NCBI RefSeq assembly: GCF_003576645.1
Contig: NC_044916.1
Location: 27,017,699-27,081,698, forward strand
Direction of reading: 5' to 3'
Length of the DNA: 64,000 bases
Source: Ipomoea triloba
Lineage: Eukaryota > Streptophyta > Magnoliopsida > Solanales > Convolvulaceae
Within the stretch, counting starts at the first letter, position 1, and the number at the start of each line of letters is the position of its first letter. Of the stretch, positions 44,554-56,249 are shown piece by piece. A model generated the notes under the pieces. It saw nothing but the letters and a program-made list of their open reading frames with translations. It searched no databases and was not told where the DNA came from. The translations under genes and the position numbers were made by a program.

Positions 44554-45060
44554 TGAATATATGTATGTATGTATGTATTTGAGAAAAATAATCTATGGAA
44601 ATTCAAATTTGATAGAGTCTAAAAATAAAAAATAAAAAAATAAACGAAAATGAAAATAAATAAAATAGTTTTTCCCCAAAATGGTCCATCGACTATTGCT
44701 GAGTGTATTAGGTACAAAATAGGTGAGCTGAGCAAAATGCCCTCCATTTTAACATTGAGTGAACAGAATACCTAACAACTTACTGAATTGGGTATGTTTT
44801 TAAAAGTCGAGAGACCACATTTGATGTAATTGAGAGTCCGAAATGCAAAATTAAGAAAGAGCAATAATTGAGAGACCATTTTGAAAAAAAAAAAAAAAAC
44901 TTATAATTAAACTATCAAACTATTTCTCTCCCTCTCCTTTAATTTTTAGCATAGTATGTATGTATCGTGACTGGCATCCTATATATTTTTCAATCGCTGT
45001 TTATGGCCATAGGCCCATAGGCCATATGGGCCTGCGCCGTGTGGGACCAATCATTATTGC

Positions 45061-45304
45061 ATGGACTATGGTTCACACAGTTGTGTGGATCAAAAATAAA
45101 AAATACATTATTTTTGTGCTGAAGGTACATTATTTTTATACTGTAAGTACATAATTTTAGGGTACATTATTTTTGTACTGAAGGTACATTATTTGATATA
45201 TACGGTCAAATAATGTACCTACAGTACAAAAATAATGTACATTCAGTATAAAAATAATTTATTTTTTATTTTTAGTCCACACAGTTGTGTGGACCATGGT
45301 CCAT
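45061..45304. mobile_element. MITE, GTCCACACA family
   Basis: Inverted repeats ATGGACTATGGTTCACACAG (left) and TGTGTGGACCATGGTCCAT (right). The interior is made of GTACATTATTTTTGTACTG-type words in both orientations. The flanking words ATTGC / GCAAT and a repeated GCCGTGTGGGACCA on both sides suggest insertion within an older copy of a related element. Confidence 0.65.
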
Positions 45305-46874
45305 GCAATAATTTGCCGTGTGGGACCATTCGTTATACCGTGGATCAGTGTCACAAAATAACGTTGTTTTAATAAGTGGGGGAAACAACTTATGTAAATG
45401 TCTGTAACTGATACTACAGTTCATCTCAAATGATACTACAGTTGTGTTGAACTGATACTGCAGTTGTGTTGAGGCCGTTTCATCCGTCTGGAACTGTAAT
45501 TTCGTTGAACTGATACTGCAGTTGTATTGAAAAGGAACTGCAGTTGCGCGGATCGGAGGTAGTTTCATTCGTCTGTTTTCATAAATCAAACGACGTCGTT
45601 TTGTCACTTGGACCACAATGCTTGGTGGACCGCGGTCCACAATAAAATTTGCAATGTGGGACTCAAACTTCAAGTAAATTATATCATGAGTTTTCAAACT
45701 TATGGTCCCACAAAGTTTATGATACAAATAATATTGATCCACAACTTTTAAAACTTACATAATTGGTCTATGATTATCATTCTTAGCGCAAAATGGTTCT
45801 TCGGTAAAATCTTTGTTAATTTTTTATCAAAAATAAGTATTTTCTTATAGCAGGGTATAATGGTCTTTTTCTTTACAATATATTTTTTTTTTGTAATTTT
45901 GGTACCACGAATATTTTGGCACTAACAATGTTGATATACAACTTTCAAAACTTTCATAATTATCCATAAGTATCAATTTTCTTAGTGCAAATGGTCATTC
46001 TAGTGAAATCTCCAGTCAGTGGGTTGAAATTCTTAACACAAATACAATTTGTAAATGGGTTGACACGATAGACATGTTTTATTAATAGATTTTGGGTCTT
46101 GTTGATACGATATAACATGAAACCCGTTTAAACTCGTTAAACCTATTCATAACTATACAAAAATTCAAATCATAACATTCAATTAACATATTAATTATGT
46201 TCCAATAATTTTTTTTTGAAAACCAGTGCCAGTAATTAAATAAATTAAAGACACATAATTTGTTACATGTAGACACATAATATGTTAACTACATGTGCCT
46301 AATATATTAACCGCAGACACATAATATGTTAATTTTATATTACGTAATTTTATTTTATTAGTATAAAAATTATGCAAACTTATACATATAGCAAACATAT
46401 ACGAACGCTTACAGATCACGAACATAACACGAGTAGTTTACCAAAAGCTCTGTTCACTAACATCCCTAATCCCAGTCACGAGCATGGATTTGAGGAACAA
46501 GTTTATGAGGTTCAAAATATAGTTCAAAGAAGTGGAGAAATCGGAGTTATTTAAAAAAAGTTTACAATACAATAAAAATCAAATTTATTGAAAAAATATT
46601 CTTAAATATTCAAGTGATGAGTATGCTCACGAAGTTAATTTTATTGAACCAAAAACGAATAAATAAATCTTAAAATGTCATAAAGAAATTATAACAGCTA
46701 TGAAAATTTATATCATCAACATGGTTTTATTAAAAATTAAACAACAGTGCTTTCCAAAAAAAATTTAAAAAAAAAAAAAACAAAACAACAGTAATATTTT
46801 ATTGCAGACTACAGATTCCTAATACAACATTTTATTACACAACAAACAGCGTAGTAAGGATTTGAATAAACAGA
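45305..46874. other. Intergenic DNA with MITE-like debris
   Basis: At 45343-45655 repeats of ACTGCAGTTGTGTTGA and a GGACCGCGGTCCAC palindrome suggest a further decayed element. From 46030 there are remnants of an element rich in GGGTTGACACGA words, also seen at 48390-48620 and 53930-54170. No gene. Confidence 0.45.
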
Positions 46875-47165
46875 ATGGTTTGACTTGGTCTAGTCAAGCA
46901 AATAATTGTTGTACCAGGAAGGACCAATCTTTTCTTTTTCTTTTTTTTTTGGAAAATGAAGGACCAACCTTTCAAGAAAAAGCAAAGTGAGAAATAAAGT
47001 TAAATCAACTTTTTCTTTACCTTTTGTTATTATTATTATATAATAATATAATATAATAAGGTCTAATTGCATTCACACTTCACAATGCGCGTTTGATTAA
47101 TTTGCAAGGTTGAGGTTATGATAATAACTAAAGATCGTATAACATATTGAAAATATTTTACAATA
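46875..47165. repeat. HMA-cluster upstream module, copy 2
   Basis: Matches 33035-33265 and 58430-58650 (GACTTGGTCTAGTCAAGCAA; AAGTGAGAAATAAAGTTA; AATGCGCGTTTGATTA; AGGTTGAGGTTATGAT). Confidence 0.75.
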
Positions 47166-47368
47166 GGAATATGGGTCAAAGGTCAAATAGGTAATCCAAC
47201 TACACTCACTAAATTTTAAAAATTATACTCCGTAATTAGGTTCCTAAACAACGCAAATTCATGTAATTGCACCAAAAATGATTTGTTTACTTGTTGATAT
47301 ACTGACGTGTCGGTTAACGAATTTAAGAATACTTTTTAAACTTTTATTTTAATAATTTTAAAATAAAT

Positions 47369-47413
47369 TATATATATATATATATATATATNCTTTTATT
47401 TTAATAATTTTAA

Positions 47414-47466
<53 letters not shown>

Positions 47467-48230
47467 ATCGCGTTCTGGTGCGTACTGGCTGCCCAGGAGA
47501 GAACTGCGGACAATCACAGCGCGCCACGTGTCTAGAATGTAGTTGCATATAACGTTATAACTAGGTGCACGTAATGTTATAACTAGGTGCACATAGGTGC
47601 TCCCAGGTGCATAAATGCTAACAAGGTAAATTATTTGCATCTATAAGTGAAAATAGGTGCACACGTGCAAGTAAATTGTACAATGAGCATCAATACTAAG
47701 TGCACCTAATGTTATAACTAGGTGCACCTAATGTTATAACTATGTGCGCATAGATTGTACCCAGGTGCATGAATGTTAACAAAGTAAATTACTTGCACAA
47801 GTGCAAGTAAAATGAATTGCAGATGCAAGCAAAATGTATTACAGGTGCAAATGAATTGTACACTGAGCATCAATACTAAGTGCACCTAATGTTATAACTA
47901 GGTGCACCTAAGTTGCACCAGGTGCATAAATATTAACAATGTAAATTACTTGCATTTGTAAGTGAAAAATATTTGTGAAAATAGATGCATGAATATTAAC
48001 AAGTTAAAATACTTGCACTTGTAAGTGAAAATATATGCGAAAATATGTGCACTTGTAAGTGAAACTAGATGCACTTATAAGTGAAACTAGGTGCACTTCT
48101 AAGTGAAACTAGGTGCACCAAAGTTTCAGTTATTTACAAAAATGCCACCGAGTCTTTTTTTTAAAACTGCATCTGATTCGTTGATCTGGACACGTGGACG
48201 GCTGTGAAGCGTTCTCATTTCTTACCTGGN

Positions 48231-48312
<82 letters not shown>
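47369..48312. mobile_element. Micron-like element embedded in (TA)n
   Basis: The 766-bp block 47464-48229 is bordered on both sides by long (TA)n runs (47421-47463 and 48231-48312), the arrangement of elements that insert into TA microsatellites, such as rice Microns. The interior is an imperfect array of AGGTGCACCTAATGTTATAA-type units with GTGCAAGTAAATTG variants. No ORF. Ns at 47392 and 48230 mean the borders are uncertain. Confidence 0.5.
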
Positions 48313-48315
<3 letters not shown>

Positions 48316-48857
48316 TATACTATACTAATAAGAGCTAAAGAGAGTTAGACCTAAAATAGGTAGAAAAAATGGCGGTCAAATTATTTAATCAAATAGATGG
48401 TTAACGGGTCGACACGATAAGACTAAACACAGACAAGACATATTAAGGCTAACAAGTTTCAATTTTAAACACGAACATGAACACAATTTGTTAACAGGTT
48501 AAACGGGTTGACAAGATAAATACGTTTTGTTAAGAGGTTTCAAGTCGTGCCGACACGATATGATACGAAACCCGTTTATACCTGCTAAACCTATTAATCT
48601 ATTAAAAAACTAAAATTTAAAGTTAAGTTATATAAAAATAATAATAAAACCTACAATTCAATCCATCAAACAAACTAAAAAAAATATTCAATTTATAACA
48701 TTTATTAAATGATAAAATAACATCCAAAAATTATAATAAACAAATCCATATAGCTTTTAGAATAAAATTGATCAACACAATAAAAATTCACATTTCATAT
48801 TGCTGGACATCAATAGTTGGTGTAGGATATTGGTCTAATGTAGTAACTTCATCCTTA
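48313..48857. other. AT-rich repeat of the GGGTTGACACGA type, interrupted by the LTR element at 48863
   Basis: Contains TTAACGGGTCGACACGATAA and ACAGGTTAAACGGGTTGACA; similar wording resumes at 53930-54170 beyond the insertion. Confidence 0.5.
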
Positions 48858-48862
48858 ATCAT

Positions 48863-49358
48863 TGACAGAGTAATCAGGCTAGCAGCACCCGACCCGGAAC
48901 CACTGGCAGGACCCAGAGGCAAGGCAACGGACGTTCAACCAACCGTTCAACACTTCACTCCTCAGCATCAATGCTCAACGGCTCCTCAGCTCCTCAGCAT
49001 GACCAACGGTTCAACTCCTCAGCATTGATGCCCAACGTTCAGCTCCTCAGTATTGATGACCAACGTTCAGCTCCTCAGCATTGATGACCCATTACTGAGC
49101 TGAAGGGAATAAAAGGACTCACAACGCAAAGTAGAGGGACGACACTTCTTACCAGACAAAACAACACTCAACTCATCTTGTACACACTTCTTACCAGACA
49201 AAACAACACTCAACTCATCTTGTACACTGAGCACTGCACTCAATACTGTACTCAAGTACTCTTGTACACTGAGCACTGCACTCAATACTGTACTCAAGTA
49301 CTCAAACACTGTATCAACATTACATTCAAATAATATACCGGTAACATTATTACCGTCA
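48863..49358 (+). repeat. 5' LTR of the non-autonomous element (496 bp)
   Basis: 84 bp longer than the other LTR because of two 42-bp tandem duplications: ACTTCTTACCAGACAAAACA at 49144 and 49186, and TGTACACTGAGCACTGCACT at 49221 and 49263. Confidence 0.88.
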
Positions 49359-50647
49359 TTGGTGCTTTCATTGAGAGCCGAGATCAGATCTCAGGCTAAA
49401 TTCACAAAATCACAAACCACTCAGTTCATCTCATCACTGTTGATGGTGCAATCCGGATCCAGCCCCGCTCTGATGGTTCTAATTGAGTGAACAATGGTCA
49501 TCCTGGATCCAGCAGCTCCCATGGTTCTTATCGAGTGAACAATGGTCATCCCGGATCCAGCAGCTCTCATGGTTCTCATCGAGTGAACAATGGTCACCCC
49601 TCGGGTGATCTTCGTGGGCAACTCAATGGTCACCCCTCGGGTGATCTTCGTAAACAGCTCAATAGTAACCAAGTGGGAGATCGCCGTAATGGTGATCTCC
49701 GTAGCCAACTCAACAACAACCACGGGCACTTCCTCCTCAAGTGCATCTGCCTCCTTCACTTGTGCGTTCACCTCTTGTAAGCAGTGGCGTTACCCAGTGA
49801 ACGCTGCTCCCATCCAAGTAGTGGACTTACAAGCAGTGGCGTTATCCAGTGAACGCGGCTCCCTGCCAAGCCGTGAACTTCCTCACACAGCGTCACCTCA
49901 TCAAGTGATGTCACCTCCTCAAGTGGCGTCACCTCCACGAGCAGTGTCACCACCTCGAACAACGTCAACACCTCAAGTGGTGTCACCTCCACGAGCAGTG
50001 TCACCACCTCGAACAACGTCAACACCTCGAGCAGCGTCACCTGCACGACGGCGTCACCTCCTCAAGTGGCGTGGCTCCTCAAGCAGCGTCACCTCATCTA
50101 GTGCATCCGCCCTTTTCAAGTGGCGTTGCTCCTCAAGCAGCGTCACCTCATCAAGTGGCGCTGCTCCTCAAGTAGCGTCACCTCATCAAGCAGGTGTCAC
50201 CTCATCAAATGACGTTGCTCGTCACCTCATCAAGCGGGTGTCACCTCATCAAGTGGCGATGCTCCTCAAGCAGTGTCACCTCATCAAGCGGGTGTCACCT
50301 CATCAAGCTGGTGTCACCTCATCAAGTGGCGCTGCTCCTCAAGCAGCGTCACCTCATCAAGCGGGTGTCACCTCATCAAGCTGGTGTCACCTCATCAAGT
50401 GGCGCTGTTCCTCACGCAGCGTCACCTCATCAAGTGGTGTCACCTCCTCAAGTGGCGTCACCTCCACGAGCAGTGTCACCACCTCGAGCAGCATCACCAC
50501 CTCGAACAGCGTCACCACCTCGAGCAGCGTCACCTGCTCGAGCGGCGTCACCACCTCGAGCAGACTCACCACCTCGAGCAGCATCACCTCTTCGAGCGGT
50601 GAGTGGTGTCACCTCCTCGAGCAACTTCACCTCCTCAAGTGGTGAGT
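49359..50647 (+). repeat. Internal region, first copy: array of CACCTC/CAAGTGGCG repeats
   Basis: Tandem short units of 11-33 bp such as GCGTCACCTCATCAAGTGG. Many overlapping frames are open simply because stop codons are absent from the repeat; none shows a protein domain. Confidence 0.75.
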
Positions 50648-50648
50648 N

Positions 50649-52228
50649 CGGAACCACTGGCAGGACCCAGAGGCAAGGCAACGGACGTTCAACCAACCGT
50701 TCAACACTTCACTCCTCAGCATCAATGCTCAACGGCTCCTCAGCTCCTCAGCATGACCAACGGTTCAACTCCTCAGCATTGATGCCCAACGTTCAGCTCC
50801 TCAGTATTGATGACCAACGTTCAGCTCCTCAGCATTGATGACCCATTACTGAGCTGAAGGGAATAAAAGGACTCACAACGCAAAGTAGAGGGACGACACT
50901 TCTTACCAGACAAAACAACACTCAACTCATCTTGTACACTGAGCACTGCACTCAATACTGTACTCAAGTACTCAAACACTGTATCAACATTACATTCAAA
51001 TAATATACCGGTAACATTATTACCGTCATTGGTGCTTTCATTGAGAGCCGAGATCAGATCTCAGGCTAAATTCACAAAATCACAAACCACTCAGTTCATC
51101 TCATCACTGTTGATGGTGCAATCCGGATCCAGCCCCGCTCTGATGGTTCTAATTGAGTGAACAATGGTCATCCTGGATCCAGCAGCTCCCATGGTTCTTA
51201 TCGAGTGAACAATGGTCATCCCGGATCCAGCAGCTCTCATGGTTCTCATCGAGTGAACAATGGTCACCCCTCGGGTGATCTTCGTGGGCAACTCAATGGT
51301 CACCCCTCGGGTGATCTTCGTAAACAGCTCAATAGTAACCAAGTGGGAGATCGCCGTAATGGTGATCTCCGTAGCCAACTCAACAACAACCACGGGCACT
51401 TCCTCCTCAAGTGCATCTGCCTCCTTCACTTGTGCGTTCACCTCTTGTAAGCAGTGGCGTTACCCAGTGAACGCTGCTCCCATCCAAGTAGTGGACTTAC
51501 AAGCAGTGGCGTTATCCAGTGAACGCGGCTCCCTGCCAAGCCGTGAACTTCCTCACACAGCGTCACCTCATCAAGTGATGTCACCTCCTCAAGTGGCGTC
51601 ACCTCCACGAGCAGTGTCACCACCTCGAACAACGTCAACACCTCAAGTGGTGTCACCTCCACGAGCAGTGTCACCACCTCGAACAACGTCAACACCTCGA
51701 GCAGCGTCACCTGCACGACGGCGTCACCTCCTCAAGTGGCGTGGCTCCTCAAGTAGCGTCACCTCATCAAGCAGGTGTCACCTCATCAAATGACGTTGCT
51801 CGTCACCTCATCAAGCGGGTGTCACCTCATCAAGTGGCGATGCTCCTCAAGCAGTGTCACCTCATCAAGCGGGTGTCACCTCATCAAGCTGGTGTCACCT
51901 CATCAAGTGGCGCTGCTCCTCAAGCAGCGTCACCTCATCAAGCGGGTGTCACCTCATCAAGCTGGTGTCACCTCATCAAGTGGCGCTGTTCCTCACGCAG
52001 CGTCACCTCATCAAGTGGTGTCACCTCCTCAAGTGGCGTCACCTCCACGAGCAGTGTCACCACCTCGAGCAGCATCACCACCTCGAACAGCGTCACCACC
52101 TCGAGCAGCGTCACCTGCTCGAGCGGCGTCACCACCTCGAGCAGACTCACCACCTCGAGCAGCATCACCTCTTCGAGCGGTGAGTGGTGTCACCTCCTCG
52201 AGCAACTTCACCTCCTCAAGTGGTGAGT
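50649..52228 (+). repeat. Second LTR-plus-internal copy, beginning after a single N
   Basis: 50649-51028 repeats the LTR from CGGAACCACTGGCAGG onward without the 42-bp duplications. 51029-52228 repeats 49359-50640 except for an internal deletion of about 100 bp (near 51750). The copy starts at the N at 50648. It may be a true tandem element or two haplotypes placed end to end by the assembler. Confidence 0.75.
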
Positions 52229-52254
52229 GGCGTCACCTCCCCGAGCAGCGACAC

Positions 52255-53345
52255 CAATAAATATGCTGAGGTCATCACCTCGGCCAATTTGGGTCGAGGT
52301 CGTCATCTAAGCCAATTTTTGCCGAGGTCCTCACCTCGGCTAATTTTGGCCGAGGTCATCACCTCGGCCATGGTCGAGGCCCTGTGCCTCGGCCACTGTG
52401 ACCGAGGTTCCGCACCTCGGCCACAATGATAACAAATAAAATAACTCTATTCCCTTATGGCCGGCACGAGATCCGATCTCGCTAGCTACCTGACGGGAGA
52501 GTGTTTTCTTGGGTCAAGCCAGATACCTCGAACAGCGTCACCACCTCGAGCAGCGTCACGTGCTCGAGCGGCGTCACCTGCTCGAGCAGAGTCACCACCT
52601 CGAGCAGCATCACCTCTTCGAGCGGTGAGTGGTGTCACCTCCTCGAGCAACTTCACCTCCTCAAGCGGCGCTGCTCCTCAAGCAGCGTCACCTCCTCAAG
52701 CGGTGAGTGACGTCACCTCCCCGAGCAGCGTCACCAATAAATATGCCGAGGTCATCACCTCGGCCAATTTGGGTCGAGGTCGTCACCTCGGCCAATTTTT
52801 GCCGAGGTCATCACCTCGGTCATGGTCGAGGCCCCGTGCCTTGGCCACTGTGACCGAGGTTCCGCACCTCGGCCACAATGATAACAAATAAAATAACTCT
52901 ATTCCCTTATGACCGGCACGAGATTCGATCTCGCTAGCTACCTGACGGGAGAGTGTTTTCTTGGGTCAAGCCAGATGCTTGATTTCAAAAACACCACACT
53001 CTAGTCCCTTAGGGCTGGCACGAGATCCGATCTCGCTATCTACCTGACGGGAGAGCTGGCCTTTGACCGAGCCTACGGATGGTCGAAGTGAACTCACGCA
53101 AGAGCCCTGAGCAAAAAAAAAAAAAAAAAAAAAACGTGTGACCTCGGCCTCCAATGTCGCGTGACCTCAGCGAGGCCGAGGTCACCATATGCGACCTCGG
53201 CCAGGCCTAGGTCACTATGCGCGACCTCGGCCAGCGCCGAGGTCATGCACAGTGACCTCGGCCAGGCTTGAGGAGCAGGGCCACTTGATGAGGACGTGTG
53301 ACCTCGGCCTGGCCAAGGTCACACCTCGGCACGGCGGCCTTGCCT
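52255..53345. repeat. Array of GACCTCGGCC / GGCCGAGGTC palindromic words
   Basis: The words recur in both orientations (52260-52430, 52745-52885, 53135-53335), with a duplicated block from CCGGCACGAGATCCGATCTC (52458, 52913 variant, 53008). A poly-A run (53112-53133) sits between arrays. Confidence 0.75.
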
Positions 53346-53453
53346 CGTGCTGAGGATGCAACAAAAAAAATACAAACAAAAACAATTTTTACACTGGTCA
53401 TTACTCCCAAACCACCTCAACCACTCTCGTTGGCTAGGGAGTGGGGGGACTGG

Positions 53454-53865
53454 TGACAGAGTAATCAGGCTAGCAGCACCCGACCCGGAACCACTGGCAG
53501 GACCCAGAGGCAAGGCAACGGACGTTCAACCAACCGTTCAACACTTCACTCCTCAGCATCAATGCTCAACGGCTCCTCAGCTCCTCAGCTTGACCAACAG
53601 TTCAACTCCTCAGCATTGATGCCCAACGTTCAGCTCCTCAGTATTGATGACCAACGTTCAACTCCTCAGCATTGATGACCCATTACTGAGCTGAAGGGAA
53701 TAAAAGGACTCACAACGCAAAGTAGAGGGACAACACTTCTTACCAGACAAAACAACACTCAACTCATCTTGTACACTGAGCACTGCACTCAATACTGTAC
53801 TCAAGTACTCAAACACTGTATCAACATTACATTCAAATAATATACCGGTAACATTATTACCGTCA
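53454..53865 (+). repeat. 3' LTR of the non-autonomous element (412 bp)
   Basis: Matches 48863-49358 minus the two 42-bp duplications; ends CCGTCA before the ATCAT target duplication. Confidence 0.9.
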
Positions 53866-54177
53866 ATCATGTTTGTGATATCTTTTGTAATCTCATTCAC
53901 GACAATGGTTATTACCTAAATGACAATGGTTCTTAGCGGGTTGTAAACAGGTTTGTGTAAACAGATTAATGTAAGCGGGTTAACATGATAATTTTAACGG
54001 ATTAAATGTGTTCTTAATAGGTTTAACGGGTTAATATGTTAAGACATTAAACATAACGAGTTATTAACGGGTCAATCCGTTAACCATCCGAGACACATTA
54101 AGCTAAACACTAACTTATTATTTTCGTGTCCAATTTCGTGTCGTGTTAACGAGTTGTGTTCATAATTACCAGGTTTA

Positions 54178-54777
54178 GTTATTATAGTTCCGACTTCCAA
54201 CGAACAAACAGGTTACCACTAACTACTGACTTTCAACTTTTAACTAGTAACTTTTTATTAACAAATATCAAAATAAAATAATGCAATACTTAATGCAATG
54301 AAATGTGAATAGAATCCATGTACTTAATAATTTTTAGGTTTAATTATTGTAAACCTTTTTCTTAATTTAATACTAATACCGAGAAATGTGAACAGAGAAT
54401 CCAAGTAATTAATAATTTTTGGGTTATTAAAGATTAGTAGCCCAAGTGTTCTTAAAAAAAACAAACAAACAAACAAAATGATTAGTAGCCATTTTCAAAA
54501 AAAAAAAAAATGATTAGTAGCCAGTTGACTGGCTTACTATTCTTCTTCAAGAGTTGGACTTTTCTACGGAGTAAGTACGAACATTCCTCTGTATTTGCGC
54601 GTAGCATTGCCCTATAAATACAGCTGCCAATTTAAAGTGAGACTCATTAAACATCCTTTTTTTTTTTTTTGAAAACATTCATTAAACATCCTTAAACGAA
54701 CACTTCCAGATCTTTCAATTCTCTCTCTAATTCCTTATCCGATCTTTTCCACTTTATCTCTCTACCCTGCAAAAAGA
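54178..54777. repeat. Duplicated proximal upstream DNA of HMA copy C
   Basis: Shares TATCAAAATAAAATAATGCA, GAATAGAATCCATGTAC and AGTAGCCAGTTGACTGGC with the region upstream of copy D (58815-60000). Shorter matches to 33960-34150 precede copy B. It includes the leader of gene C. Confidence 0.75.
54594..54620 (+). promoter_or_regulatory. Core promoter of HMA gene C
   Basis: TTTGCGCGT (54594) and TATAAATA (54613), 165 bp before the ATG, in the order seen in copies B and D. Confidence 0.7.
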
Positions 54778-55360
54778 ATGGGGAAGGTACACACACATAT
54801 ATATATATGCTCTCATCTTTCATGTTAATTAGAAGTACGTACTATTAATTATTGATGAGTTAATGGCTTGATGACCTTTTTATGTTTTGTTGATTTGCAG
54901 CAAAAGGTAGTGATTGGCATCTCTATGAAGGACCAGAAAGCTCGTAGCAAGGCCTTCAAGATCGCTGTCAGCCTCTCAGGTACCCACTACCCACCCATCA
55001 TTACTCAATTTCCTGGCCAATATTCATTAAATTCAATCTGAATTTATGGGAAGTTTTGGTTGTGTTTCAGGAGTTGATTCCGCATCTATTCAGGCGGAGA
55101 AGGGGCAGTTAGAGGTGGTGGGTGACGTGGACGCGGTGGCTCTGGCCAACCAGCTGAGGAAGAGTTTGGGGCAGGCGGAGCTTCTAAGTGTCGGCTCCGC
55201 TGAGAAAAAGGAGGATAAAAAGGAAGAGAAAAAAGATGAGACCCCAAAACCACAAACTGTGACAATCACTTATGATCCTTCTTCGTATCGTTATGCAGCT
55301 CCTTACCAATACCATGCTTACCCAGTTCAAGACCAACAACCAGAGTGCTCTATTATGTAA
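54778..55360 (+). CDS. HMA-domain isoprenylated protein, copy C (three exons)
   Basis: Exons 54778-54786 (MGK), 54901-54979 and 55071-55360 with GT-AG borders and the same phases as the other copies; about 125 aa. HMA fold with ISMKDQKARSKAFKIAVSLS and GQLEVVGDVDAVALANQLRK, lacking CxxC. The linker KKEDKKEEKKDE is longer than in B and D. The tail is PYQYHAYPVQDQQPE followed by the CaaX box CSIM. The protein would be cytosolic and membrane-anchored after prenylation. It is very close to copy D, including intron sequence, pointing to a recent duplication. No defect is visible. Confidence 0.92.
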
Positions 55361-56249
55361 ACTTGAATCAATCAATCAATCCAAGTCAAATCTATGAAAT
55401 CCATCACTCTCATCAAAATGGGTGTGCATATATATATAAGGTGTTTGGAACAATTTTTGGCCTTGCAATAGGATTATGTTGAGGGTTGGTCTACAATTTA
55501 GTGATTAGAAAGTTGGGGATTAATGGCTATTGCGTATTTGGCTTAGTTAGCAGGAGGAGTTGTCTGCATCCCTATCTGCAAATTCAAATCATTAATTTCA
55601 TATTCTAATTCATTATTTGCATCGTGTAAAGCAATTTTTTGCAAATTTATGCCATTAATTTGGTCCACAAATTATATGTATAAGCATGAAGTGGCGATTT
55701 TAGACTTTCCCACCACATATTTCATGACCTTTTAATGATAAAAAGCTTGAAAACATGGTGATAGGTCCACTACCCTTTTTCAATGGTATGCACAGAAGGA
55801 TATAGTTTCAAGATCAGTGCTCAGTTAACTCTACTTTTGCCTCTCAAAATATTCTGAAGCTACCCTATCATGCCCTTCTTTGTATAAAGAATCTAATAGG
55901 ATCTCAAATAATGTGTTTGTTGAATCCAAGGAGTGAATAAAATCAAGAGCAAAGGGATATGGCAGGATTGTATTCATTTTTCGGAAAGTCTATCTTAGGC
56001 CTGCATATATTTCTCATCACAATTAAAGCATTATATTCTTTCCTATTTCGTTGTAGATTCCTAACATGATAACTTATAGACCTACTCGGGTTATTGAATT
56101 TGGGCTTCGGATTTCATCAGTTTTAATGACTTGTTTAACAAATTGGACTTTTTGTGAAATTGGAGGAGTTATAGGTTTAGTTTCTTTCTATTGGGTGGAA
56201 AACGGATGATAAGAAGGGGAGAACGGTAAATTTGTTTGTTTTTTTTTTT
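55361..56249. other. 3' flank of HMA C and intergenic DNA
   Basis: Nothing recognised beyond the untranslated region; ends in a T tract used as target by the next element. Confidence 0.5.

Larger units (their letters stand above)
42981..44883. mobile_element. Large inverted-repeat element containing two nested palindromic elements
   Basis: The arms match in inverted orientation: TCTTAATTTTGCATTTCG (left, about 42996) with CGAAATGCAAAATTAAGA (right, about 44840); GTTAGGTATTTC with the right-arm complement; and ACACTCAGCAATAGT with its complement near 44690. Arms are about 300 bp or more and diverged. Two separate palindromes (43266-43656 and 44224-44553) interrupt the interior. Bordered by T and A tracts. 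No transposase. Confidence 0.7.
48863..53865. mobile_element. Non-autonomous LTR retrotransposon without pol
   Basis: LTRs at 48863-49358 and 53454-53865 begin TGACAGAGTAATCAGG and end ATTATTACCGTCA, with ATCAT target duplications at 48858-48862 and 53866-53870. A G-rich tract (GGGAGTGGGGGGACTGG) directly precedes 53454, as expected for a polypurine tract on the plus strand; TTGGTGCTTTCATTGAGAGC after 49358 is in the primer-site position. The interior holds only simple repeats (CACCTCATCAAGTGGCG-like arrays and GACCTCGGCC arrays). No gag, protease, RT or integrase motif was seen in any frame. A third, partial LTR (50649-51028) follows an N at 50648. Confidence 0.88.

Noticed and set aside
49421..52891. 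Numerous open frames in the 48863-53865 element
   Set aside because: Short-period repeats lacking stop codons; no domain, and all frames are equally open.
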